Positions 1 through 11,669 of a DNA stretch of 64,000 nucleotides are shown here, in pieces (position 1 is the stretch's first letter; every line of letters starts with the position of its first letter). The translations under genes and the position numbers were made by a program. The notes beneath the pieces were generated by a model, which was given only the letters and a program-made list of their open reading frames with translations, searched no databases and was not told the origin of the DNA. The DNA lies in assembly GCA_016617855.1 (NCBI GenBank), contig JAECUM010009299.1:36001-100000 (forward strand). Reading direction: 5' to 3'. This DNA comes from Megalonaias nervosa. Its lineage: Eukaryota; Mollusca; Bivalvia; Unionida; Unionidae.

Positions 1-3000
1 GTAATATGTGACTGTTAGAAAATTTGTTACTTTTAATTCTTCCATTTGTGACAGCAAGAGAAGTAGTAGCATTATTATCCAATTATAAACCCATGCATGA
101 TGATTAACCCATACCCCAATTCTATTTAGGTTCAGCAAAAGTATGATAAAAGTAAGCCTTTACAATCAATAAATCTACCCCCAACTTTTCAACAAATTTA
201 CAAGGAAGACACCTTGGGCTGATATTGAAGAAATACTGGGGTTTTTTTTGTTGGGGTGGTTGTTTCATGGTTGTCTGCTTATGTCTTCTCACAGTTTTGT
301 TTCAGTGTGATCACATGATTGAGTGTGGTAAATAACAATATAAATATGGCAGGGATAAAAATGAAATTGCATGTACATTATATAATTATTGCCTTTATAA
401 GAGGTTTGCATGTGTAGACCTAACTAAAATAAAATTCTCAGAAGTTGTGAACATAGTTGCAGCTGTGATTTGAAACACTGTTTGGCTGAAGATTTAATCA
501 TTCATAAAGATGTACAGAACAACTATAATGCACAGTGACTTGCCATTTTTGAGTTATGTCTGTCCTTTTTAACTGGAATAGATTCTCTCTATTCATCATT
601 TTGTTAAGAAAATCTTTTTTTGTGTTGGATAAAGTCTTGTTTGATTTATTATCAGTTACAGCATTCAGGCTAGCCCTTGAAATTCACTATTGGACTTCTC
701 AAAACCATCTCTGTACACATTTCCTGGCTTCAAATTCATGAATAAATGAACTTAATCTTCCTTTTCTTCAGATCATTGTTTATATGAATACAGATCTCCA
801 CATATCAGTGTTTATGGAAGTTCAGCTGATAGTGATTTTACTATTGATTAAATTTTTCTTATTTGTCTCCATGTCCAGATTTGTTCCAGAATTGTTCCAT
901 TACCAGCAATTGATTGCAAATGTCAGGTATTAGACTTATGGACTGTCAGCCAGATTAGTCACAGGTAAAGATGGCAACATAATGTAGGAACATTTTGTAC
1001 TGCCAAGCCCTAATAATTTGTTCTCCTTTGCCCTTGAGAGCAGAAATCAGTTGAGTGAGAAATTAATGATAACCAAACTGGAAATTTTAATTAACCCCAA
1101 TTAGAAAGTAATTATACAAAGCATATGGTTGTTTTGAATAGTGTGCATAGATTTATCGGGCAGAACTATTAACAGTCATCTGTTTCAACCTCAGGTCAGC
1201 TATATTGTTTGGAATTCTCAAAACCAGCTCTGCATTTTGTCTGGCCTCAATTTCACCAGTAAATGGATTCGGCTGTTATTTTCTTCAGATAATTGTTTCT
1301 TTCAGTAAAGACTTTGCTGTGAATTAAATTGCATTTGTTGAATATTTTTATTGTACAGTTTGGTATTACTTGTAATTAGAAAGTGTTGATATCATTTTTT
1401 TGGTGCTAAACATCACAAGTTTCAGACACCGTTTCAGATATTTAATTGTAAATATGGTCATTTTATTTGCAGCATGGAGAGCTGGATGGTCTTGTGTGCT
1501 CTAAATTGTCTCATTAAAATAACACAACAACAATTGATATATCATAGTAGTAATGGTATATTTACATTGCAATGTATCATCATCATCAGATTTAATACAG
1601 TGACAGTCTCTGCAGATATATATGCCAGCAACATGTTAAGATTGTGAAGCACTCACTCCACCTCCACCGCACTCCCTTGGCTCAAGTTAATTTATTTCCA
1701 GGGCATTAATACAGAGTAGCATATTTACCGAACAAGTTGCATCAGTGCTAGTACATTTCAGTGAATATGTGTTGGTCAGATGTAAATAGCAACAGTCCAT
1801 GGGCAATAGTCAGTAGGAAAAGATGTAAGCTTCATCTTGGTACACATCCAAGCACATGCTTTCATTTTAAGCGGTAATAAAATTAGTGTAAACATTTTGA
1901 TACTATGGCAACATTGTTGTAGGAAATTGCCAGTGTGGCAGTGAAACTTTAGACTTGATCAGTTGATATCACTGGTTTATCAGAGAAAAGAAAGCTCATA
2001 TCCAGGTTTGAAAATATTATGTACATGTAACTGTGATTGTTGATTAATTTATTGAATGCTTGATTGGTGTGTAATAGCAAATCAGTACACAAAAGATTAT
2101 TCACAGAAAATTTTGTTCCTGCCATCAAACTTCAACTGTAATTTAATGTTGACACATGATGTGCAGCGATTAAACAAACTTAAGAAAGTTGGAAAACATT
2201 GTGTTTACAGCATTATTGCCTTGCCAGTTAATATTACCATGTTGGTATCACTCTTCCAATGGATTTGTAGTCATTATTATTGTTGACATCCATTATTAAA
2301 GCTCCTGAAGGTTATTTATCTTCTCCATCAGTTTCTGTAATCAGCTTCAGTTACACAGTAAATCATTACCTTTTTAACAAGCATGCAGACATTATGAATG
2401 TAGTGAACAAACTAATTTTCACTAACATTTTATATTTCCAAAAATTATTTTATGAAAATATAAGCATGACAGAAATGCTATTGTCTGCTAGATTGGATGG
2501 ACAGTTCTAGAACATTGGCACTAAAAATAGAGATTAGTTGCCACCACAAGTAAACAGATGGGCTTATGCATGTTGATTAATAAAATTACTTTCATTGCTG
2601 TTTTGTTATTGCTTGTTTTAACATCTTATTGAACACATATACTGCCAAATTATAATTTTGCTAATTGGTAGTTCATTTAAATCACATCAATACACATTGA
2701 TTAAATTTAAAGATATGTTAACATTAAATGATGTACAGCACACACGCACACACACACATATACAGACACAAACACACACTGTATGCCCATAGCTTGCACC
2801 TTGACATGCTATGATGCAGGTGTCTTGAAATGTTAACATGATTTACATGTATGACTGTATCTTATATGCAAAAAAACCCACTTGATAATCTAATGTCAGA
2901 TGCTTCTAAACAGTACCTGCCATGATTTTGACAAAGAGTGAATCGGTTAGATCCTCTGATTTAACAAAAACTGCTATTGGCACTATTGTGATTCCTGTTC

Positions 3001-3119
3001 TGTCTAGCATTACTTTATTATCAGTTTCCTGATCTCATATTGCTAACTCAGCAGATCTTATTTGTGACTTTATTCAAGGATTGATTTTGGGCTAATTTAT
3101 GTTCCCATTTATTTTTCAG
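1..3119. other. Non-coding stretch upstream of the IAP exons
   Basis: I see no recognisable coding sequence, RNA gene or intact transposon here. The DNA is AT-rich with stops in all frames and a short CA-rich run near 2738-2780. It is probably intron or 5' flank of the IAP-type gene whose exons start at 3120; no BIR domain (CxxC...HxxxxxxC) was found here, so the BIR exons should lie left of the window. Confidence 0.5.
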
Positions 3120-3164
3120 CTAACATAATTAATGATGCCAGTAACAAACAAGATGGACGGCAAG
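3120..3164 (+). CDS. Penultimate visible exon of IAP-type RING protein (linker)
   Basis: This is a 45-nt exon bounded by a good acceptor (ATTTTTCAG, ending 3119) and a good donor (CAAG|GTAAGA at 3165). Read with two leading bases it is open and gives NIINDASNKQDGRQ, a hydrophilic linker. It ends with one base of a split codon. The next exon (4313) begins with two bases, so the junction makes GGG (Gly) and stays in the RING frame. That phase match is the main support. It would lie between the BIR/UBA part and the RING of an inhibitor-of-apoptosis protein. Upstream exons are not visible. The exon itself has no family motif, so it depends on the neighbouring RING exon. Confidence 0.55.
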
Positions 3165-4312
3165 GTAAGAACTCATTTTAGCATAATTTAAATACACTTT
3201 AGGATATATACACAAGTATATAAGGTAAAAAGAGAGAAATAATAATAAACAAAATAAAATTCTACAAAGTATCTCCATCTTCCTGACATCTGACCTATGC
3301 GTTCTTGTTGGTTTTTTTTATTTCTCTTTTCTTTTTAAACTAATTTTCTAAAATATACAGATCATACATAACAACCTTGCAAAGTTCAGATATTTGCCAG
3401 AAAAATTTTATCCCAAAGAGCAAGATCCTTTTGTTTAAATTCTTTTCAGCATTTTCAGAAAAATGTTCAGACCTATCCATTCACATTGCTTGTTCAGTAT
3501 AATGACCTTGATTATCAGGTAGTCCTTTAATAATGTACATTTGATTACAGTTTTGTTCATTTCACTTGGTTTTAGTTCTTATAGTTAATGACCTATTAAA
3601 ACCCATTTTGTGAATTGTATGTATAGCTCACAAAAAAAATGTTTGTAGAAAAACTCATGTTAATTAAAGTGTTTTCAGTTATAATGTGACAAATAGTTGT
3701 GTAAGAAAAGTAATAACTGTAGCCAATATTTTTAATGTTATTCATATTGTCAGTGTATTGTATTTTTGAGGTTACATGTACTGCTACTCCCAGTACAACC
3801 ATTCACAACACTTGCTAAATTCCCACCCCCTCATCCACCTAATATGTTGAGAATCTACAACACTGCCTGGTATGTTTGCTATTTGTTATTTTGCAAGCCT
3901 TTTATTCTTTCTGGTGGAATAACTGTTGTTACACAGTTAATTTGTTATACAGTTAATTAACTGGTTTGAGGTAGAGTCTGCAAAGTTAAAGAATGGTATT
4001 TTATGATTAGTTAAATCCTTACTTCACTTGTGTAGATTTGTGTACGAAACCATTAATCAGGTCTTTATTTAGACAAGGATACATGAAATAATTCAGATGA
4101 GCTGATTTATAGTGATGACTACATATTTGAATCAGACAGAAACTAAACATGTCTGTAAACTGTTTAAGTACTTCTTTTATTTGATTTGAAGCAGTTCATA
4201 ACTATTGCATCCACTACGACTCAATCTTCAGTCAGAGCTTCCTGGACCCTGCAGTAACTAGTCATCTGTATAATTTAGATTCCCTTCCATTTACAAATAC
4301 TTTACTTTACAG

Positions 4313-4554
4313 GGCATGAGGCATCAGGAAATATCCAGTCAGAGGAATCCCAGATAGATCCAGAAAAAATCGTGAAAGAACACAGAGAATTACGTGAAGC
4401 GACACTGTGCAAAATCTGCTTAGAAAATATCATCAGTGTGGTTTTTCTGCCTTGTGGTCACCTTGTGACATGTTCTGACTGTGCCCCAGCCATGAGGAAA
4501 TGCCCAATCTGCAGGACATTGATTAAAGGGACAGTGAAGACATTTTATGGATAA
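4313..4554 (+). CDS. Terminal exon of inhibitor-of-apoptosis protein: C-terminal RING finger
   Basis: This is the last coding exon, after an acceptor ending TTACTTTACAG at 4312, closing with TAA at 4552-4554. It gives about 79 residues. The first ~25 are an acidic linker and the rest is a C3HC4 RING with all ligands: C-x2-C-x11-C-x-H-x3-C-x2-C-x6-C-x2-C (core CKIC, CGHLVTC, CPIC), ending GTVKTFYG. The VKEHRELREATLCKIC entry, the VVFLPCGHLVTC core and the short tail after the last Cys are typical of BIRC/XIAP/cIAP proteins. In that family the RING recruits E2 enzymes, drives ubiquitination of caspases and signalling partners, and dimerises through the tail. The BIR domains are not in the window, so the gene is partial and its BIRC class cannot be assigned. 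Possible AATAAA signals lie near 5037 and 5104. Confidence 0.9.
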
Positions 4555-4626
4555 GAGTTACCTTAGTGAAATATAAACAGACATCCCATGTAACAGAAAC
4601 AACAAAAACACATCGAAGCCACTTGC

Positions 4627-4876
4627 TGCTGTTGTTGTAGGGTTTAATGCCATTTTTCAGCACAAGATAGGCCATACATGGCAGCCAATATAAAAGGGGG
4701 TGAAAGAACCCTGGAAAACCCCAGAAAGAACCACCGACCCACGAGAAGCTACTGGCAAGCTTTCTCACATGCCCACATTGGCCACACCCGAGACTCGAAC
4801 CCATGCAGACGGAGGTGAGATGGCAATGATCGTAATGGTGAGCACTTTAGACCACTCACCCATTCGGGGTCCCCCA
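4627..4876 (-). mobile_element. tRNA-derived SINE, family 1 (reverse orientation)
   Basis: A ~250-bp element lies just downstream of the IAP stop. Read on the - strand it starts GGGGGACCCCGAATGGG, has a tRNA-like box A region (GGTGAGTGGTCTAA) and a box B GGTTCGAGTCTCG, and ends with a TTAAACCCTACAACAACA-like tail. It is flanked by a perfect 11-bp target duplication AAGCCACTTGC (4616-4626 and 4877-4887), which shows retrotransposition. A second copy of the same family is at 43445-43690 on the + strand. It probably sits in the 3' UTR or 3' flank of the IAP gene. Confidence 0.85.
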
Positions 4877-5279
4877 AAGCCACTTGCGAAACTATTTTAA
4901 TTTTGTCTGATGAAATAAGAAAAGTAAACAGAAGATTAGTCCAACTTGATGGGCACATAGAAAACAAATGATGAGTCTGACTGAAACCAGATGATAAGAG
5001 ATAATGAACACCTGAGGCATGAAATGACTTGAAGTTAATAAAATGAGGTTAGAACTAATAAACAAAATCAAGGAGTAACAAAGTATCCGGCAAGTGAACA
5101 ATCAAATAAAATGCCACTTGCAAGAAACTGAGAACAGGTTGCTAAAAACAAATTCAAATGATAGTGACTCACAAGTTTCAGAGGAAGAGATTTATCCAAT
5201 GGTAACAATTAAGAATAGATAAAGAATCATTTTCTTAACAGTCTCCATATAAGAACCTATGTGTACCAAAACCATACAA

Positions 5280-6640
5280 CTTAGATGTTTTGATTGTTCA
5301 AGATTACCAATGGGAGGGCTTTCAAAGTACATGTGATGCTGGTCCACTTTCAAATAAGGCCACTATTGTTAAAAATAAAAACATTTGAACAAATATATTA
5401 ACAGAGCCATTCAACAGAAATCAACTAACTTAAATATAAACCATTAGTGCTTACAAGCCATTGAATACTGGACAAAAATGATGATGTACAATCAAATATG
5501 GATGAAGATACAAGAAATAGAGAAACCTTCTTTTCATACAATATTCAGTCAACAGCATTGGAAGAAATTTATACAGAAAGTGTTCTCTTGACTCCAATCT
5601 CTTGGACACTCAGCATTTGTCAGCCATGCCTCCAGATGAAAATAATGTGCAAAGTTATTATTAGGGTCATTGGTTGGGGTGGGGTGGGGGTGGATTCATT
5701 GCATGATTTGTTAATGACCTGGTATGGAATGACATTGAGTCCGTCTGTCATTCCATAGCTGGTCACAAAAAGCATGCAACTATCAATTTCTATTCGCTTA
5801 ACATTTATTATCCAAAAATAGTAATTTGTATACTCAATTTGATAAATTAAATCCCGTTTACAACATTGATTATATCAAAATGGAAACGTTTCCAGCTGTC
5901 AGTAACGATGTGTCACTCAGATATTTATCCCGATTTGTTCATAAGGCCTAGTGAGCTTATGATATGGTCCTGCATCCAGCATGCATTGTTAGTAAACCGT
6001 TGCTATTTTAAACTCCACCAAAACCACTGGACATGCTCACATGCCATTAGGCCAAGTGTGTTTATGGTATGGCCCTACATTATGTGTGATGCTTAGTCCA
6101 TCTGCATTTGCTATTTTAAACTTATCAGAAATTAGTGGACCACTTTTAACAAAATTTGGCAGTAAGATTGGCATGAAGAGTTTTCAGGTTTAAACAAATG
6201 ATACTGACCAGCTGTCAAATATGGCCACCATCATTAAAACTATGAAAAGGTATAATCCTGGTATAATTTGCTTTCAGATTTGTTCTAATGATGCCAAACC
6301 ATGATTAGATATGGTTACCATTACAAAAGACATAGAAAAAAACGTTTAAATAAGTTTTTCTCTCCAAAAAAAACATCTGGCATGAAGAGATCTAAAATAG
6401 ATATAATTGATGCTGAATGGTGATCATATATGGCCACCATTTATTACCAAGATTGGAAAAACCATTATAACAGAATTTTTGCAAATTTTGACAACTAATC
6501 TGAATTATTTCATGTATCCTTCTGCTAAAATGCTACCAGATGTGAATGAAGATATAAAAAAAATGGAGAAACAGTTATTTTAAAACATTATGGACTGAGT
6601 CAAAAACATTTGAAGACATTTCTGCAAAAAGTATCCTTCT
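5280..6640. repeat. Degenerate minisatellite (ATGGCCACCAT family), copy 1
   Basis: Imperfect units of roughly 120-140 bp recur. Each carries variants of CAAATATGGCCACCATTATTAAAA followed by a stretch like CATTCAACAGAATTTGAC. Clear anchors are near 5352, 6218, 6307 and 6425. The same unit recurs at 35160-36780. It is heavily decayed and non-coding. Open frames within it (5498-5758, 5866-6096) have no family signature and are treated as chance. Confidence 0.55.
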
Positions 6641-6644
6641 GACC

Positions 6645-7480
6645 CCGATTCTTAGACAACTGTTGTTGTACCTGGCTATTAGGCAAATATGGCAGGTGAG
6701 CAATCTCAGGATCACTCGGTCATTGTTTCTAGGTGACTTCCTTAGCAGCATTGTGGCTTCCATTATAAGTAGCCAATTTGAAAACCTGTTTTCAACTTCT
6801 TCTCAAAAATAGCTCAGTGAATTCAAATCAAACTTGATAGGAATGATTCTAAAGTTTGTTGTTCTGGAACTATGTTTGGGGTGACTCCCCTACCTATGGC
6901 TTGGATTCTCTAGCAACCAGTGAAAGGACCAATAAGTGATACTCTTCTCCTATGAAGTATTGGTATTATTTACTAATAAAGAACATTTATGTTAGAGTAT
7001 TAATAAAAGGAAGGTAATTCCTTTAATTGATCCATTGGTTTGTTTGCTGGTTTTTTAGCTGCACTTTAACACAATATTAGCTATTCCCACAGAACTTAAA
7101 TTGCACCAGGTGAACATGTTTTTTTTTCTTAATTGAATTTGATATTTTTTGCATAATAAAGCTGTTTGATGAGGAGCAATATCCAAAGTACATATCTGTC
7201 GAGTTACCTACCATGGTCTAATGCACATAGTAGGGAGACCTTGCTACCGTACTGTGCACGTATATATCGCCTGACAGCTCAAACTGGACAGCAGCAGTAA
7301 TTATGCTTTTAAGATATTTAGTAACTGTTGTATTTAGATTTTATTTTCCATGTTGATCTCTTCAGTATATAGCTACTTTCCTAATATTTATCTTATGTGG
7401 CTTTGAGGGAGAAGTTTTAAGCCATTTTTCATGTATGTATGGGGAAATCCAGTGGTAGAGTTACCTCCCATTGATTAATA
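6645..7480. other. No feature seen
   Basis: AT-rich sequence without recognised coding, RNA or transposon signature between the minisatellite and the pogo-like relic. Confidence 0.4.
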
Positions 7481-7516
<36 letters not shown>

Positions 7517-7524
7517 GATATATA
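7481..7524. repeat. (TG)n(TA)n microsatellite
   Basis: An uninterrupted TG run passes into a TA run. The left end of the pogo-like relic abuts it. Confidence 0.9.
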
Positions 7525-9659
7525 TAGTGCAAGCCTTCAATAGCGCACTTCATTATAGCATGAATTTAGATATAACAGTTGTGGCGTGGCGTCTGAAAAT
7601 TTGTATACATGTATTTGTTCATTCGTGAGCAAAAATTATTTTTTCTTCTAAGTTCAGTGACTAATGTATAAAAAGTTAATTATCGTTTTGGGAAAGCGAT
7701 CATGTATGAATTCAGATATAACATGATTGTAGCTTGGCTCACCAATTTCTTGAAGCAGTGAAAAGTTTTGTGCCAGAATAAACAAGAGTTTGATTTTAAT
7801 AATTTGGCAAGATTTGATACATTCTTGAAGGAAAAACTGTCTTACAATGATTGTATCATTTTTTATATGAAAAGAAAATGTTCAGAATTTCTAATTGTGA
7901 ATATTCATTTTAAATGTGTGAGTAGTCGATCACTGCCCTTCATCTTAACTTAGTTTTGAAAGATGTAAGCTTATTAAAAACCTAATTAGTGTTAATCTTA
8001 TTATTGAACTATGAACAATAAAAACCAGTTAAGTCTACTGTTTTTCTTCAGTGCATTCTGTGTACAGTTTTTGCACAAAGAAAAGGAAAAATTCTCATCT
8101 GAATTTAAAAATCAGTTAATTTCAGTAATTGCTAATCATCAATGTTAATCTCGCTTCTAGTTTATTCAAATTATGGGGCAATAATTTATAACTGAAAAAA
8201 AAAAACGACTAAAGGAGAAAAAAAAGAAAGCTGCTAACATGCGTACGTGGCTTTGTGGTGTTATCAATCATCACAGTCAGATGACTGGTGAATACTACCA
8301 GTATTCTGTATTTCCTATAGAAACAACCCCACTATTCCTTTGCAGTTATTTGTGCTGTAGTCGTTCAAACAAATATGGGGTCAAAGTGTTAATTAGAGAG
8401 TATTTACAACAGATAACCAGATAGAGAAATGTTAAGTTTTTAATTTTCAAGACAAGCTTGAAGCCTTGGGCTGGATTAAGTCCAGATTTACACAACTGCA
8501 ATTAGCTTCAAGATTTAGTGTTTGCAAGTCAAGCAAACAATATGGTGATCTAAAAAGCTTCTCACTCAAATTTCAAAATCAATTTACCTTCCATTTTATG
8601 GGGAAACAATAGATTATTGATGCCAGCTAAATCATCCATCTTACATACCTACAGAAAGAAGTTTAAAGACAGAATTGTCAGCAGTTTTGGTCACTGCCAC
8701 ACACATGTAAAACAACCCCCACCACTTTTCATCTTAACTCTTTTTATTTTCTAGCTTCAGATCATTCACATATACATACGAAACTGTCCTTCTGGTGTAA
8801 ACACTGATTGGAACAAAACTTTAAATTATTATGGTGGAGGGATTGGATATTTTAATCAAACATTCCACTCCCTATTGCTCTGTAGTGAAACAAAATCATG
8901 GTTATATAACAAATGTTTCAATGAATAATGAGTTTATTTTTTTACATTTTTCCTTTGTCCTTTAGAGAAAGAGTTAATTTTTTTTAAGGAACTTGCTCAG
9001 GACCCACACAGTGGAATGGTTTATTCCCAAAATGGGTTCAGGCAGTTTATATGTACACACCTGTTGAATTTCCATCACAAAAGCATTACTAGGGCAATAG
9101 CTTTGCCTTTTTTCAGCTCAAATACATGTACTATTCAAACATAAATATGGGTTTCTTCTTAGAAACTCTCAGTGCCTAAATTAATGAACTTTGTTGTCAG
9201 TCAGAAATCAGACCCTTTGGATATGTCCAGTAAATATGAATGTTAGGGGAGAAAATACACCTATTTCATAATTTTTTTTAATGTATTAGCAAGAAATCAA
9301 ATGGATGGGAATGGGCAATGGAGATGTTTTTTATTATAGAAATTATGCTTCTTTATGCACATTTCTGATGGATTACTATTATGGATAAAAAGATTTGACT
9401 AGCGAGTACATGCACTATTTAGGCCCACGATGCAGATTACGTTAATATTAAATCTGTGACAACTGTCTTAAGTACTTGTTTAATATGGACCAAGCTGACA
9501 GCTGCATCAGTGAAGTCAATAGTAATGTAGCCACTTATGCCCTCCCCCCCATATGCACAATTTTCTGCAGCAAACTTTGTTCAGCTATAGCACGATATGG
9601 TACATAACACAGTATAATTTTGTGGACCCCAATCATTGTGCTTTATCGGGGTTCCACTG
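7525..9659. mobile_element. pogo/Tigger-like DNA transposon relic, non-autonomous
   Basis: The right end, read outwards-in on the - strand, is CAGTGGAACCCCGATAAAGC, a classic pogo/Tigger terminal sequence, followed by a TA dinucleotide (9660-9661). The left end (TAGTGCAAGCCTTCAATAGC...) is a decayed inverted copy, also beside TA (7523-7524). Inside the left end, phrases such as TTCATTATAGCATGAATTTAGATATAAC resemble the repeated 'TATAACGAA' phrases of pogo termini. No DDE transposase frame survives in the 2.1 kb interior; the 61-aa open frames at 7768 and 8239 show no motif. Confidence 0.55.
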
Positions 9660-9661
9660 TA

Positions 9662-11437
9662 TTAATATAAATAAGTCTTAACTTGATAATTCATTTAAGC
9701 TCTATGAAAAGAGTTGCAGTGTAGTATTCATTTTTCTGGACTTATATAAAAGTTTTAATATTTGCTATATACATGTGTGTTGCTTGACATTTCTTTATGA
9801 AACTAATTAAATAATTGTGTGTAAAAATTGACTGGTTTTTTCTTTTCCTCAGGTACTGATCTCATTATTGATGATAACAAATGATAATTAGGTTCTTAGG
9901 CTAATACTGACCAAACGAAAAAGATTGTGTTCACCAACTCAGCAAATAATTCAGAACTATACCAACATTTTGGGGTTTTTTAAAAATAAACATACTATAC
10001 ATTCTGCTGTGATAATTATAAACATGTGGAAATATTTGCAAGGTGCACAGATGCCACTGAAATAGTAGAAATGTGATCAAGAGAGAGAGACAAAGCAAGT
10101 GCTAGAAATGCTGGGCAAATGAAAAGAAATGGCTTCAGTATAATCCAGGAAAGACTGATGTCATGCACTTTCTGCACTGAGTATTAGAGAAATACAAAAC
10201 AAAGTGCACTGGGTACTTAATTCATTGATGTGCATTAAACCTTTCATAATCAGAAAGTACTAATTTCATTACATGTTGCCAGATCTTAAATGGATGCTAC
10301 ATCAGTAGATACGTATTTGAGTTCTAAGTAACAATTGCAGTATGATTATGCTTTCTGTGTTGATATATTTGTGTATACAGTGATGCAGATAGGATCCCAA
10401 AAGAAGGGATGCTTTGTCCCTACCTTCCAAATTTGAGGAGGATAAACAACATTTTAGAGGGGCATGGGAAAATAGGAGTACGCAATGTACTAACAGTGCC
10501 ATAAAATCAACATAATCTTATTTCTTTGGACAATTTTGCTATCTTGTGGTCTGCATGGTTTTAATTTTTTTTTTTCCATTTATCAGATTAAAATAAATCA
10601 ATGTCATGTAGGTGCCTGACATTCAGAATCTCAAAGTACAAGTTTCTCAGTTGTATAGTACAGTTTCAGTTTTGTTCTAATCAGAATTGATTGAATGACT
10701 GATAGATTATTATAGGCTGGACTGATCAAATTTTTACATTACATTTATTACAATGACAGCTGTATCATGTACTCAGATGAATAACACGTGAAAACATTAA
10801 CATGTTTGAATATCTGGTCAACCTGAAATGAGTTGCAATGTGAAATTTTCCATTCTGGATCTTGCTGTCATTTAACTTCTGTGTACACTCATTAACTACC
10901 AGCATTTATTGTAATAAATACCTGTTTTCTGAATTACTTTTCTTCTCAAACTAACAAACAATTAGTTAAATGAGGAATCATATATTTCCATAAACTTAGT
11001 CTCATGTCATTATTTCAATCTCAAAATAATTTGTCTTCCTTGTCATAGGGGTGACCTTAACCTCAAAATACAATACACTAACAGCTGTCAAACACTTTAC
11101 ATTGCAACTCATAAAACTATTATAAACATTGTTTTTATTGCTAGACACATTGTTTTAAAATAGATCTTCATTAACATCTGATGGGTTTTTTTAATCACCT
11201 TTGTTGACTTAAGTCATTGCTTGCGCCAACAGAGATATCAATTGATGTCCATTAATGAATATTTGTGGGAGTACTTTTCAATTTATTTTTGAGAAAACTG
11301 CATGCCCACAAGGTCAAGATATGGGGGGATATAGGACAAAAATTTGCTGGAAACTGATGAACCCATACTCAGTATGCAGAACTCTGTATAGTTATTTACT
11401 TAATGTTTAGCTTATCTGTTCCGAGGTGAAATATCTT
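9662..11437. other. No feature seen
   Basis: AT-rich sequence with no supported gene. The open frame on the - strand at 10302-10502 has no recognisable motif. Confidence 0.4.
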
Positions 11438-11669
11438 ATAAAAATGGTACTAGCAGCTGCCTCACTTGGCACTCAGCATTAAGAGGTTAGTGTTAGGACT
11501 GGTCGGCCTGGTGTCAGGATAATGTGTCTGGGTGAGACATCATGCTACATGTCTGCAGCACAATGCCCCAGTGCTAGACATCACTATAAGCTGCCACTGC
11601 AGAAATCATAGCGATATGACTGTAAAATTGTTAAAGATATGTTAAAAATCAGATCACACACACACTGAG
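11438..11669 (+). mobile_element. SINE family 2, 5'-truncated copy
   Basis: This copy matches the body and tail of the SINE at 50051-50361: ACTAGCAGCTGCCTCACTTGG, then GTTAGTGTTAGGACTGGTCGG, GCCCCAGTGCTAGACATCAC and the CA-rich end. The tRNA-like head is missing, so the copy is truncated or its 5' end has decayed. No clear target duplication was found. Confidence 0.75.

Noticed and set aside
894..963. Possible exon (IVPLPAIDCKCQ...) before a GTAAAG donor
   Set aside because: Its end phase does not match exon 3120-3164 and the acceptor is weak; no BIR-like residues.
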